64,000 nucleotides of DNA from NCBI RefSeq assembly GCF_008693185.1, contig NZ_VXKN01000001.1:512963-576962 (forward strand), given 5' to 3'. Shown one piece after another: positions 53,857-62,443 of this stretch; position 1 is the stretch's first letter, and each line of letters begins with the position of its first letter. The DNA is from Acinetobacter qingfengensis. GTDB lineage: Bacteria > Pseudomonadota > Gammaproteobacteria > Pseudomonadales > Moraxellaceae. A model generated the notes under the pieces. It had not been told where the DNA came from, ran no database searches, and saw nothing but the letters and a program-made list of their open reading frames with translations. Both the position numbers and the translations under genes were made by a program.

Positions 53857-54993
53857 TTACTGCAAAGTTTGTAATAACTTCTGTAAAAATTGATCACATT
53901 GTAGCAATTGATCTATTTCCACAAATTCATCCGGTTTGTGTGCAACATTAATTGAACCAGGGCCACAGACCAAAACAGGGCATTGCAATTGATTGGCAAA
54001 TAGTCCGCCTTCTGTTCCAAATGAAATTTTACCGGTCTGGGTCTGCTCTGGTAATAAGGATTGGATAAATTTCACTGCCTGAATGGTTGGCGAAGTCATT
54101 AATCCTGGATATTGATTAATTTCTTCAATATAAATAAATTTTTTAAAAGCATTTAAAGCTGGATGTTGTTGAATGCTTTGTTGAATTTGCTTAGTGTCAT
54201 CCTGTGCAATATTACGAATTTCATAATCTATAATGCACTCGTTGGGAACAATATTTAATGCTTTACCTCCTTGTATTTTACCGATATGAAGTGTTGTATA
54301 CGGTACATCATAATCGGTATCCTGCGCTCCGATTTGAGAAATTTGCTTTTGCATTTCCGTCATTGAGTTAATCAGCGCATTGGCAACATGAATGGCATTC
54401 GTAAATTGTGGCGCAAGCGCAGAATGTCCTTCTTGTCCTGTGCACATGGCCTGAAATACGGCTTTACCTTTATGTCCGGTGGCAATTTGCATAGAAGTTG
54501 GTTCACCAATAATGCAGCAAATTGGTGCAATCATGTATTCCGATAGGTGTTGTAAAATATTGCGTACGCCGATACAGCCAATTTCCTCATCATAGGATAA
54601 ACACAGATGTAACGGTTTACGAAGATTTTTTTGACTGGCCTGTAGCAAGATTTCAATGGCGCAGGCAATAAAGCCTTTCATGTCTGCTGCACCTCGGCCA
54701 TAGATTTTTTGGTCTTTTTCAAGTGCAAGGAATGGATCACTATGCCAGTTTTGACCTGCAACAGGGACTACGTCAGTATGTCCTGACAACAGAATACCAG
54801 GAATATCTTTTGGACCTGTAGTCGCAAATAAACAAGCTTTATTTTTATCCTGATTAAAATTTAATTTGACTTCAATATCGTGGCTTTCAAAAAGTTGTTT
54901 AATATAATTGATTAATTCAAGATTACTTTTGCAGGATGTGGTATCAAAGGCAATTAATTGCTTTAGGCGTTCGACACTGTGCAGGTCAGACAT
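53857..54993 (-). CDS. M20 family metallohydrolase (ArgE/acetylornithine-deacetylase-like)
   Basis: Zinc deacylase of 378 residues. Metal and catalytic residues are in place: LSGHTDVVP (H72, D74), GRGAADMKGF, YDEEIGC (catalytic Glu pair) and a late HKPDEF histidine. It resembles ArgE but sits in a catabolic-looking cluster with an amino-acid ABC transporter, so hydrolysis of an imported N-acyl amino acid is the inferred role. Its start shares a base with the stop of the LysR gene. Confidence 0.87.
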   Translation of the reverse strand: MSDLHSVERLKQLIAFDTTSCKSNLELINYIKQLFESHDIEVKLNFNQDKNKACLFATTGPKDIPGILLSGHTDVVPVAGQNWHSDPFLALEKDQKIYGRGAADMKGFIACAIEILLQASQKNLRKPLHLCLSYDEEIGCIGVRNILQHLSEYMIAPICCIIGEPTSMQIATGHKGKAVFQAMCTGQEGHSALAPQFTNAIHVANALINSMTEMQKQISQIGAQDTDYDVPYTTLHIGKIQGGKALNIVPNECIIDYEIRNIAQDDTKQIQQSIQQHPALNAFKKFIYIEEINQYPGLMTSPTIQAVKFIQSLLPEQTQTGKISFGTEGGLFANQLQCPVLVCGPGSINVAHKPDEFVEIDQLLQCDQFLQKLLQTLQ

Positions 54994-55964
54994 TATTCAT
55001 CTTCCTTTGTACGGATATGTGGATCATAAAAATGTGGTGCTCCCATACCCGGAATGTATTGATCGGAAATAAATGCTCGGCAACGACTGATAAATGCCTG
55101 AGCAACGGTGTTTAGAACCACATTTTTTGCTGTGGCCAAACCAATATGCATTGGTCTTTGATCGCCTGAGATACGTACGCGTACCAGACGTTTGCCATCT
55201 AAGGAATAATTAATTTTTGGCCTGACATTTAAAATGCTATAGCCAATATTATTGGCAACCATGGCACGAATAACTTCGGAATTTTTTGAAGTCTTAACAA
55301 TCTTTGGATTAAGATTCTTGCTTTTAAACAGCGAAATAAAGTAATCATTACTGTATGGCATATCTAGTAATACCATTGGATACTCTGCTAATTCTTCCAT
55401 AGTAACGGCTGACGCATGAGCAAGTGGATGTTCTTCACTAAATAATGCATAAGGTGGTAAACAAGCCAATGATTCAAAATGAATAAAATTTTCATCAATA
55501 TTCAAATCGTAGGTGAGTACCACATCCAGAACATTACGTAATAATCCACTGATCAGCACCTCTTGATCCCCTTCACACAAATCCAGTTCAACATTTTTGT
55601 ATAAATTACTGAAGCCATGAATGATTTCGGCATATAACATAGGGGCAAAAGCCGTAAAACAGCCAAGTTTTAATGGGCCACGTATTGATCCTGAAAAATT
55701 GGCTGCCAGTGAATATAAACTGCCTGCCTGTGCCAGAATACACTGGCATTCTTTCATGACCTGTTCTCCAACATTGGTTAGAATTAGCCCTTTAGCGTGT
55801 TGCCGAATGAATAACTGGACTTGAAGTTCTGATTCAATATGCGCAATGGCAGCAGAAATAGAAGGAGATGAAACATGAATTTTTTCAGATGCAATAATGA
55901 TGCTGCCACTTTCTGCAGTGGCAACAAAATATTCCATTTGACGTAGCGAAATGCGATTTAACAC
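54993..55964 (-). CDS. LysR family transcriptional regulator
   Basis: LTTR of 323 residues: winged HTH in about residues 5-64 (LRQMEYFVATAESGSIIIASEK), then a LysR substrate-binding domain (about 92-300). It is embedded in the leftward gene string Rid-DUF1028-lysR-M20, so it is probably autoregulated and the local activator of this string and of the divergent monooxygenase/porin genes. Confidence 0.9.
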   Translation of the reverse strand: MLNRISLRQMEYFVATAESGSIIIASEKIHVSSPSISAAIAHIESELQVQLFIRQHAKGLILTNVGEQVMKECQCILAQAGSLYSLAANFSGSIRGPLKLGCFTAFAPMLYAEIIHGFSNLYKNVELDLCEGDQEVLISGLLRNVLDVVLTYDLNIDENFIHFESLACLPPYALFSEEHPLAHASAVTMEELAEYPMVLLDMPYSNDYFISLFKSKNLNPKIVKTSKNSEVIRAMVANNIGYSILNVRPKINYSLDGKRLVRVRISGDQRPMHIGLATAKNVVLNTVAQAFISRCRAFISDQYIPGMGAPHFYDPHIRTKEDE

Positions 55965-55992
55965 GGTTTAATGATTCCATTTAAGGTTGTAA

Positions 55993-56667
55993 CTAGGGAT
56001 CCCCCGGAACACCATAACTTGGAGAAGATGAAGGATTTAGTGCGCGTAGAACATAGTCTTCAACTTGTGGTTTGTAGATTTTCCAGATACTATAGAGTTC
56101 TGCAATGGGATCTTTATCTGTCCAGTCTACACGTAAATCCACAATAGGCCACGGGACTTTGTCAACGACCAGTAAACCTGCTGAATGCACATTACCTGCT
56201 TCACCTCCGGCAGTCAGCCCTGCTTGCATGGCCAGCAACAAGCGTTCGGCCAGACAGCCTTGGCTTTGTTCAAAAGCCAAACACATGGCTTTGGGGACTT
56301 CAGGATTAGCAAGCAGATTACCTGCACATGCTACATCCTGTCCGATATGTGATTGATAAACCCCCAGTGTTTTTTCACCACTATATGTTGCAGCTTGACC
56401 TTGCGTATTGAGTACAAGAAGTTGACGATATTCAATGAAATCTGTATCGGACACCAGTTCCTGAATAGCAGCATCTGGAGCAACATCATATTTAATTAAA
56501 TCAAGTAAAATCTGGGCTAAATGTGGGTCCGTAATATTTTGACTACTTGCCACACCTACGCCTGCCCGGGCACGTATACAACGTGCAGCCACAGCAGGGG
56601 ATGATGAGCTTACGGCAGCGCCCATTTGACCGGTAGTTTTGCAACGTGCCACAATGGAAAATGTCAT
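55993..56667 (-). CDS. DUF1028 family protein (Ntn-hydrolase-like)
   Basis: Protein of 224 residues of the DUF1028 family: N-terminal MTFSIVARCKTTGQMGAAVSS, ASSQNITDP and the GNLLANPEV/GGEAGNVHSAGLLVV blocks are characteristic. Known structures have an Ntn-hydrolase-like fold, but family activity is not established. It lies 16 bases downstream of the Rid gene and 28 before lysR. Confidence 0.88.
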   Translation of the reverse strand: MTFSIVARCKTTGQMGAAVSSSSPAVAARCIRARAGVGVASSQNITDPHLAQILLDLIKYDVAPDAAIQELVSDTDFIEYRQLLVLNTQGQAATYSGEKTLGVYQSHIGQDVACAGNLLANPEVPKAMCLAFEQSQGCLAERLLLAMQAGLTAGGEAGNVHSAGLLVVDKVPWPIVDLRVDWTDKDPIAELYSIWKIYKPQVEDYVLRALNPSSSPSYGVPGDP

Positions 56668-56683
56668 ACACTTCTCCTTATGA

Positions 56684-57097
56684 TTAATCGGGAATCACCG
56701 CAGTCGCATCAATTTCAACCAGCCACTCCGGACGGGCCAATGCAGAAACTACAATTCCTGTAGATACTGGAAAAACACCTTTTAACCATTTGCCGACCAC
56801 ACGGTAAACTTCTTCACGGTAACGTGGATCAATAATATAAATAGTAATTTTGCAAATATCTTCTAATTCACCACCAGCTTCTTTAAGTAGCATATCAATA
56901 TTGTACATTGCCTGTTCGGCTTGACCTTTTGCATCACCAATACAGACATTTTCTGATGTATCAAGATTTTGACCAATCTGACCACGTAAAAAAACTGTAC
57001 GTCCACGTGCGACAACTGCCTGACATAGATCATTATCAAGATTTTGTTCAGGATAAGTTTTTTTGGTATTGAATGTACGAATACGAGTGTGTTTCAT
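56684..57097 (-). CDS. Rid (RidA/YjgF) family protein lacking the RidA arginine
   Basis: Trimeric Rid-fold protein of 137 residues. I start at ATG 57097 with AAAGGA seven bases upstream. In RidA the 2-aminoacrylate deaminase arginine (R105) precedes the VEVARLPKDVLVEIEA-type strand; the aligned position here is Thr in STGIVVSALARPEWLVEID, so classical imine deamination is doubtful and a Rid4-7-type role is more likely. It heads the leftward string and is divergent from the monooxygenase. Confidence 0.88.
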   Translation of the reverse strand: MKHTRIRTFNTKKTYPEQNLDNDLCQAVVARGRTVFLRGQIGQNLDTSENVCIGDAKGQAEQAMYNIDMLLKEAGGELEDICKITIYIIDPRYREEVYRVVGKWLKGVFPVSTGIVVSALARPEWLVEIDATAVIPD

Positions 57098-57380
57098 GTT
57101 GCTATCCTTTGTTTCATTACGCTTTCTAGTATGCGGATAGTCGATCACAAGACAATTTCTATTTTCCTTGCTTCTAATTCAGATAATCCGTATTAGAGAT
57201 TAAAAAATTTCTCGTATGACGATTAGTTTTTTTTGATTCATTTCTTTTGGATATGTGATTTTCATTTTTTTAAACAAGTTTCTAAGATCAAAACAACATA
57301 TTACGGGCTGCTCTGTTTTATCGCATTCATGTTTGCAATGCATGCCTAAATCGTATAAATCAATCAGGAATTCAGGACTA

Positions 57381-58628
57381 ATGATGAATTTACCAGAACA
57401 AATCGATACAGTGATTATAGGTGGTGGACAAGCGGGTATCGCCATGAGTGAACATCTTGGCAATTTGCACATTCCACATATTATATTGGAAAAAGCCAGA
57501 ATTGCAGAAGCTTGGCGTAGCAGACGCTGGGATTCTTTGGTGGCAAATGGCCCTTGCTGGCATGATCGTTTTCCAAATTTAGCGTTTTCTGCTGATCCAC
57601 AAAGTTTTGTACATCATGATCAGGTTGCAGATTATTTTGAAACGTATGCCAAACAAATCCATGCACCAGTCTATACCGGAGTAGAAGTTTTAAAAGTGAC
57701 AAAAAAACCACATGCGTTGGGTTATATTCTGCAAACATCACAAGGCACAATAGAGGCACAACGATTGGTGATTGCAACAGGGCCTTTTCAAAAAGCAGTT
57801 ATTCCTGCAATTGCACCAAAATCTGACACATTATATCAAATACATTCTGATCAATATAAAAATCCTCAGCAACTACCAGAGGGGAATGTGCTAGTGATTG
57901 GTGCAGGTTCTTCAGGAATACAAATTGCGGATGAACTAAATCGTGCGGGGAAAAAAGTATTTTTATCTGTAGGTAAACATGAACGTCCACCACGTCGTTA
58001 TCGGGATCGGGATAATGTTTGGTGGTTAGGTGTGTTGGGCGGATGGGAAGCCGAAAAACCGGATAATGGTCCTCTCAAAGGGTTTGCTGTGAGTGGCGCA
58101 CATGGCGGTCATACAGTTGATTTTAAAAAATTGGCAAATCAAGGGATTACTTTAGTTGGGATGACCAAGGCATTTACGGATAGCAAAGTCAGTTTTCAGG
58201 CAGATTTGGCAGACAATATTCATCAAGGTGAAGAAAATTATCTCAAACTTTTGGATGAGGCTGATGCATTTATTACCAATAGTGGGCTTGATTTACCAGA
58301 AGATCCTCAGGCACGCATTATTTTGGAAGATCCTGAATGTGTGAAAAATCTCATCACTGAGCTTGATCTAGTTAATGAAGATATTCAAAGCATTATCTGG
58401 GCATCTGGTTTTGGCTATGATTATGATTGGCTTGAACTTGATATATTTGATGAAAATCATCGACCTAAGCATAAGCAGGGAATTACCTCTGAGGCTGGAG
58501 TTTACTTTTTAGGCTTACCTTACTTAACTGGTCGAGGTTCCAGTTTTATTTGGGGAGTATGGCATGACGCCAAACATATTGCTGAACATATCAATATCAA
58601 ACGTAAATATTTAGCTTATACAGATTAG
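57381..58628 (+). CDS. FAD/NAD(P)-dependent monooxygenase-like oxidoreductase
   Basis: Flavoprotein of 415 residues. The FAD Rossmann motif GGGQAGIAMSEHLG is at about residue 14, and the NADPH Rossmann motif GAGSSGIQIADEL at about 174, the two-dinucleotide layout of flavin-containing monooxygenases and CzcO-like proteins. The canonical FMO fingerprint FxGxxxHxxxW is not clear. The start ATGATG at 57381 has AGGA upstream; the frame upstream lacks signals. It is divergent from the Rid gene and followed by a porin, so it is likely a first oxidation step in a catabolic route. Confidence 0.85.
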   Translation: MMNLPEQIDTVIIGGGQAGIAMSEHLGNLHIPHIILEKARIAEAWRSRRWDSLVANGPCWHDRFPNLAFSADPQSFVHHDQVADYFETYAKQIHAPVYTGVEVLKVTKKPHALGYILQTSQGTIEAQRLVIATGPFQKAVIPAIAPKSDTLYQIHSDQYKNPQQLPEGNVLVIGAGSSGIQIADELNRAGKKVFLSVGKHERPPRRYRDRDNVWWLGVLGGWEAEKPDNGPLKGFAVSGAHGGHTVDFKKLANQGITLVGMTKAFTDSKVSFQADLADNIHQGEENYLKLLDEADAFITNSGLDLPEDPQARIILEDPECVKNLITELDLVNEDIQSIIWASGFGYDYDWLELDIFDENHRPKHKQGITSEAGVYFLGLPYLTGRGSSFIWGVWHDAKHIAEHINIKRKYLAYTD

Positions 58629-58762
58629 ATGCTGATTAGAAACAAGACGACATGCTTTGTGTAACCTCAAAAAATAGCATCTTTATATAGACCTGAAATC
58701 ATCAATGTTTCAGATAAATTTTTAAATTTTATCAAGTCAATAGGCTTAATTACGGGAATATT

Positions 58763-58798
58763 CTATGCAAGATAAATATTGGAATTAATCTTGCATAG
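58763..58798. promoter_or_regulatory. Perfect 11-bp inverted repeat before the porin gene
   Basis: CTATGCAAGAT (58763-58773) and ATCTTGCATAG (58788-58798) around a 14-base centre, 30 bases before the porin start. There is no immediate T run, so an operator or leader hairpin is more likely than a terminator. Confidence 0.6.
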
Positions 58799-58827
58799 GA
58801 ACAGAGTCTTTTTGGAGGATTTATAAT

Positions 58828-59979
58828 ATGCAACATCGTACATGCAACACGTTATTTGTAGCAATCCTAGCATTTGGTAGTCTAAGCACAACTGCACAAG
58901 CAGGTGCTTTAACTATTGGGGATGAAACTACAGATAAAGGCGCGTTAACATTATCAGGTTTTTTACGTGCAAAATACCAGGATAAAAGTTGGTCAGACAA
59001 TGATCATAAATTAACATTTGATGCGGCTAAAGTTAATCTTGATTATAAATCACCAAAGTTTTTTGGACACATTGAATATCGTTGTTATCAGTTTGATAAA
59101 TTATGTGATTTTTCATCGTTAGTTGATGGTTATGTGGGGTACAACATCAATAAAACCGATAATTTAACCTTGGGTTTACAACCTGTACCATTTGGTCCAA
59201 GTCGTTTCTGGGAAAGTAACTGGTATGGCGGTATTGTAACGCAGTTTGGTTTGGAAGATGTACATAATTTAGGCGTGAAATATCATTTCCAACCTTTTAA
59301 TGCTACAGACGTTGATCTGGCATACTTTGCCAAAGATGGCGGTAAATATGGTTCAAGTTCTGATGCCAGCCGTTATACCGCAAATTATGTAGAATCATTA
59401 GACGAAAAAAATATGTGGATTGCCCGTATTTCTAAAGATTTAAAACTATCTGAAGATGGAAAACTTAATGCTAAAGTCGGTGGTTCTTATTGGTACTCAG
59501 ATATTGATAATAAGGTAAATAACCTGACAGGGGATCGTAAAGCTTGGGCTTTATTTTCTACTATTTCCTATGACAATCTAGCATTGACGTTGACAGGTGG
59601 TAAAAATAAAGTCAACAATAAAGATACAACCAGCCCAGATATTTCAACCATGGGATCTTTTAAGGATTATTATGATGTTGCTAATAAAGGAACTTTTTAT
59701 ACTGCAGATGTAAGTTATGCTTTTAAAAATGTTGGTAATATTGGAACAATTACACCTTATGCCATGTATAGTACCTACAAAAAAGATACCGAAGGATTTA
59801 AAGATTCAACCCGTAGTATTCTGGGCGTTTCTGTAGATCATAAACAGCTTACTTTTGTTGCGGAATATATTATGGGTAAAAATGACTTTAATATTGGTGG
59901 TACATCTGCATCTTACGGGGCGGGTGATGATAATGGCAACAACCATTTGTTAAACTTGCAAGTACTTTATAATTTTTAA
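58828..59979 (+). CDS. Outer-membrane porin
   Basis: Signal peptide about 1-25 (ending TAQA), then a beta-rich 383-residue protein with alternating hydrophobic strands, many aromatic girdle residues and a terminal Phe (LQVLYNF). GGAGG lies upstream of the ATG. It resembles DcaP/OprP-like porins in general shape; substrate is unknown. Placement downstream of the monooxygenase, separated by a leader with an inverted repeat, suggests uptake of the cluster's substrate. Confidence 0.82.
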   Translation: MQHRTCNTLFVAILAFGSLSTTAQAGALTIGDETTDKGALTLSGFLRAKYQDKSWSDNDHKLTFDAAKVNLDYKSPKFFGHIEYRCYQFDKLCDFSSLVDGYVGYNINKTDNLTLGLQPVPFGPSRFWESNWYGGIVTQFGLEDVHNLGVKYHFQPFNATDVDLAYFAKDGGKYGSSSDASRYTANYVESLDEKNMWIARISKDLKLSEDGKLNAKVGGSYWYSDIDNKVNNLTGDRKAWALFSTISYDNLALTLTGGKNKVNNKDTTSPDISTMGSFKDYYDVANKGTFYTADVSYAFKNVGNIGTITPYAMYSTYKKDTEGFKDSTRSILGVSVDHKQLTFVAEYIMGKNDFNIGGTSASYGAGDDNGNNHLLNLQVLYNF

Positions 59980-60000
59980 CTAAACCTTTGTTTTAATATG

Positions 60001-60032
60001 AGTCAGCAAAAAATATGTTCTGCTGACTTTTT
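60001..60032 (+). terminator. Rho-independent terminator after the porin gene
   Basis: AGTCAGCA (60001-60008) and TGCTGACT (60021-60028) stem with 12-base loop, followed by TTTT and a T-rich tail. Confidence 0.88.
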
Positions 60033-60140
60033 ATTGTAAAAATATTTTTGCTTAATAAAAATTTCTAAACTAGGCATTTCTAAAATAATTTTATTGTTAT
60101 AATATAACGTTTCTTTTTTATGGGCTTTTGGGGAATCTGA

Positions 60141-62258
60141 ATGCTGTTGTGTATGCGACCAGTAGGTTTTTTTTATGTAGGTATGATCATTTCAACCATA
60201 TCTTCCTTATCGTTTGCTGAACAGATTCGTCAGCTTGAAACTCTGGTGATTAACACAACAGATCAACCTATGGGTTATCAGAATAAATCCTCAGAAACCG
60301 CCACAAAATTTCAACTTGATGAATTAAAAACTCCGCAGAACATACAAACAGTAAATGCAAATTTATTGCGTGATCGAGATGTACAACGTGTCAGTGATGT
60401 TATTGGTTTAGTCAGTGGTGTGTCAGCACTTAATCCCATGGGCGGGCTTTGGGACAATTATTCCATACGTGGTTTTAATACTGATCAAACTCTCGGAGCA
60501 TCTGGTTTAAGAAATGGTATTAATGCAAACTTGGGCATGAGTGCTGCACGTGACATGGTGAATATTGATAGTATTGAATTCTTAAAAGGACCTGAAGCAG
60601 CCATGTATGGTGCAGGTGATCCTGGTGGTACCTTAAATGTCATTACCAAAAAACCATCATTTAGCCCTGAACATCAAATTTCCTTACGAGCAGGCACTTA
60701 CGATCAATATCGTATTGCACTAGATAGCAGTAATGCAATAACAGATCATCTGGCTTATCGTCTGGGAATCGCCTATGAAAATAATCATAGTTTCAGAGAT
60801 TATGTTAAAAATGATCGATTGTTTATTGCGCCACAATTCACCTGGCAAATTAATGATCAAACACAACTGGATTATGATAGTGAATATTCATTAACCAATA
60901 ATTTGTTTGATCGGGGAGTACTTGCCGTTAATCAACAGTTAGGGCAGATTCCTAAATCCAGATTTTTGGGTGAACCCAAAGATGGTTTAATGAATATGAA
61001 TGATTATTTACAGCAAATTCGTATAAAGCATCAAATGGATAATGGTTGGAACAGTGAAAGTACAATAAACTTCAAACATAATAGTTGGCAGGGTTATTCA
61101 ACCGAAGCATGGAAGTTAAAACAAAATGATAATTTAAATCGGGAACGCCGTTACCGTCAATACGCTACAACAAGTTATTTATTTCAGCAAGACTTAACTG
61201 GTGAGCTAAATACAGGAAATATTCAGCATAAACTTTATATTGGTGCAACTGCAAGTACACTCAAAGTTGATAATGATTTACACAGATATCGAAAAGATGG
61301 TGTAAATGAACAAAATCTAATAAATATTGATTATCCAGTTTATGGTATTGATTTACCTACAGTTGCACCTACATATCGGACCATTGAACATCAAAATAAT
61401 CTGGCGTTAACTTTAAGTGACTATATGACCCTTAATGATGAATGGTCAGTTTTACTTGGTGGACGTTTTGATTATTATCAGCAAAAATATCAAGAATTCA
61501 TTCAGTCTATATCTGGCCGTCAAAATATTTATCATTTTAGTCCAAAATTTGCCATTAATTATTCTCCCAATAATCAATGGTCAATATTTATGAATGTCGG
61601 TCAATCATTTCATTTAAATTCAGGATTAGATATTCAGAATCATGCATTTGATCCAGAAAAAGCATGGACGTATGAATTAGGAAGTAAATGGAAACTCTGG
61701 GATGATCGTGTAACCGCAACAACATCAATTTTTCATATTACCAAACAAAATGTTTTAACAACCAATCCAATAGATAGTGCGTATATGATCACGGCTGGCG
61801 AAGAAAAAAGTCGTGGTTTTGAATTTGATTTGGCTGCTCAGCCCATTGAGGATTTAAATCTACGCTTAGCTTATAGTTATACCGATGCTTATGTAAGTAA
61901 ATCAGATAATAATTCAGGTATTCCTGTTGGGGCTAGATTATTAAATAGTGCAAAACACAGTGCAAATTTATTTGCTATGTATGATTTTTGGCAAAAAGAT
62001 GACCGAAAACTTGGGGTAGGTGGAAATATTCAATATATTTCTGCCAGAGCAGGAAATATTGCTGATGATGGATTTGAATTACCATCGTATACTTTACTGA
62101 ATTTAAATGCATATTATCAATTAAATCCAGAATTACGTTTTCAATTTACATTAAATAATGTATTAAATAAAACTTATTATACCTCTAGCCTAAAAGATGT
62201 TTGGGTTACACCGGGTAATCCTAGAGAAGTTTTTCTTTCAATAGATTATAAATTTTAA
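60141..62258 (+). CDS. TonB-dependent siderophore receptor (no STN domain)
   Basis: Receptor of 705 residues. Signal peptide about 1-26, a TonB-box-like LETLVIN segment, a plug (about 50-165, LKTPQNIQTVNANLL and IEFLKGPEAAMYGAGDPGG) and a 22-strand barrel ending VFLSIDYKF. The plug style fits ferrichrome/catecholate-type siderophore receptors (FhuE/BfrD-like), but the ligand cannot be named. No obvious Fur box precedes it, although Fur-like boxes precede the next gene. Confidence 0.92.
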   Translation: MLLCMRPVGFFYVGMIISTISSLSFAEQIRQLETLVINTTDQPMGYQNKSSETATKFQLDELKTPQNIQTVNANLLRDRDVQRVSDVIGLVSGVSALNPMGGLWDNYSIRGFNTDQTLGASGLRNGINANLGMSAARDMVNIDSIEFLKGPEAAMYGAGDPGGTLNVITKKPSFSPEHQISLRAGTYDQYRIALDSSNAITDHLAYRLGIAYENNHSFRDYVKNDRLFIAPQFTWQINDQTQLDYDSEYSLTNNLFDRGVLAVNQQLGQIPKSRFLGEPKDGLMNMNDYLQQIRIKHQMDNGWNSESTINFKHNSWQGYSTEAWKLKQNDNLNRERRYRQYATTSYLFQQDLTGELNTGNIQHKLYIGATASTLKVDNDLHRYRKDGVNEQNLINIDYPVYGIDLPTVAPTYRTIEHQNNLALTLSDYMTLNDEWSVLLGGRFDYYQQKYQEFIQSISGRQNIYHFSPKFAINYSPNNQWSIFMNVGQSFHLNSGLDIQNHAFDPEKAWTYELGSKWKLWDDRVTATTSIFHITKQNVLTTNPIDSAYMITAGEEKSRGFEFDLAAQPIEDLNLRLAYSYTDAYVSKSDNNSGIPVGARLLNSAKHSANLFAMYDFWQKDDRKLGVGGNIQYISARAGNIADDGFELPSYTLLNLNAYYQLNPELRFQFTLNNVLNKTYYTSSLKDVWVTPGNPREVFLSIDYKF

Positions 62259-62271
62259 GTCTATTATACTC

Positions 62272-62302
62272 ACCCAAAGTAATTGTATAAATTACTTTGG
62301 GT
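62272..62302. terminator. Strong hairpin after the third receptor
   Basis: Perfect 13-bp inverted repeat, ACCCAAAGTAATT (62272-62284) and AATTACTTTGGGT (62290-62302), loop of five bases, 13 bases past the stop. The T tract is poor (ATATTATTTG), but position and stem strength fit a terminator. Confidence 0.7.
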
Positions 62303-62337
62303 ATATTATTTGATAGATGCTATTTATAAAATTCAAA

Positions 62338-62379
62338 AATTATTATCATTTATTATTCTATGGTTATCATTATTTATTT
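62338..62379. promoter_or_regulatory. Fur-like boxes upstream of the DszC/SfnB-like gene
   Basis: Two half-conserved copies of the Fur hexamer pattern: TTATTATCATTTATTATT (about 62340-62357) and GGTTATCATTATTTATT (about 62362-62378; its 19-mer window matches the consensus at 12 positions). They lie 65-105 bp before the GTG start. Iron control is inference. Confidence 0.5.
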
Positions 62380-62443
62380 TTTCAACATATCTTTACTTGA
62401 GATAGGATGATGATCAAGACAAATTTTATTATGGATCTAATAA

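Noticed and set aside
57255..57380. N-terminal extension of the flavin monooxygenase
   Set aside because: A Rossmann-type FAD protein should begin shortly before its GxGxxG motif; the extension is cysteine- and serine-rich and lacks a Shine-Dalgarno sequence, whereas AGGA precedes the ATG at 57381.
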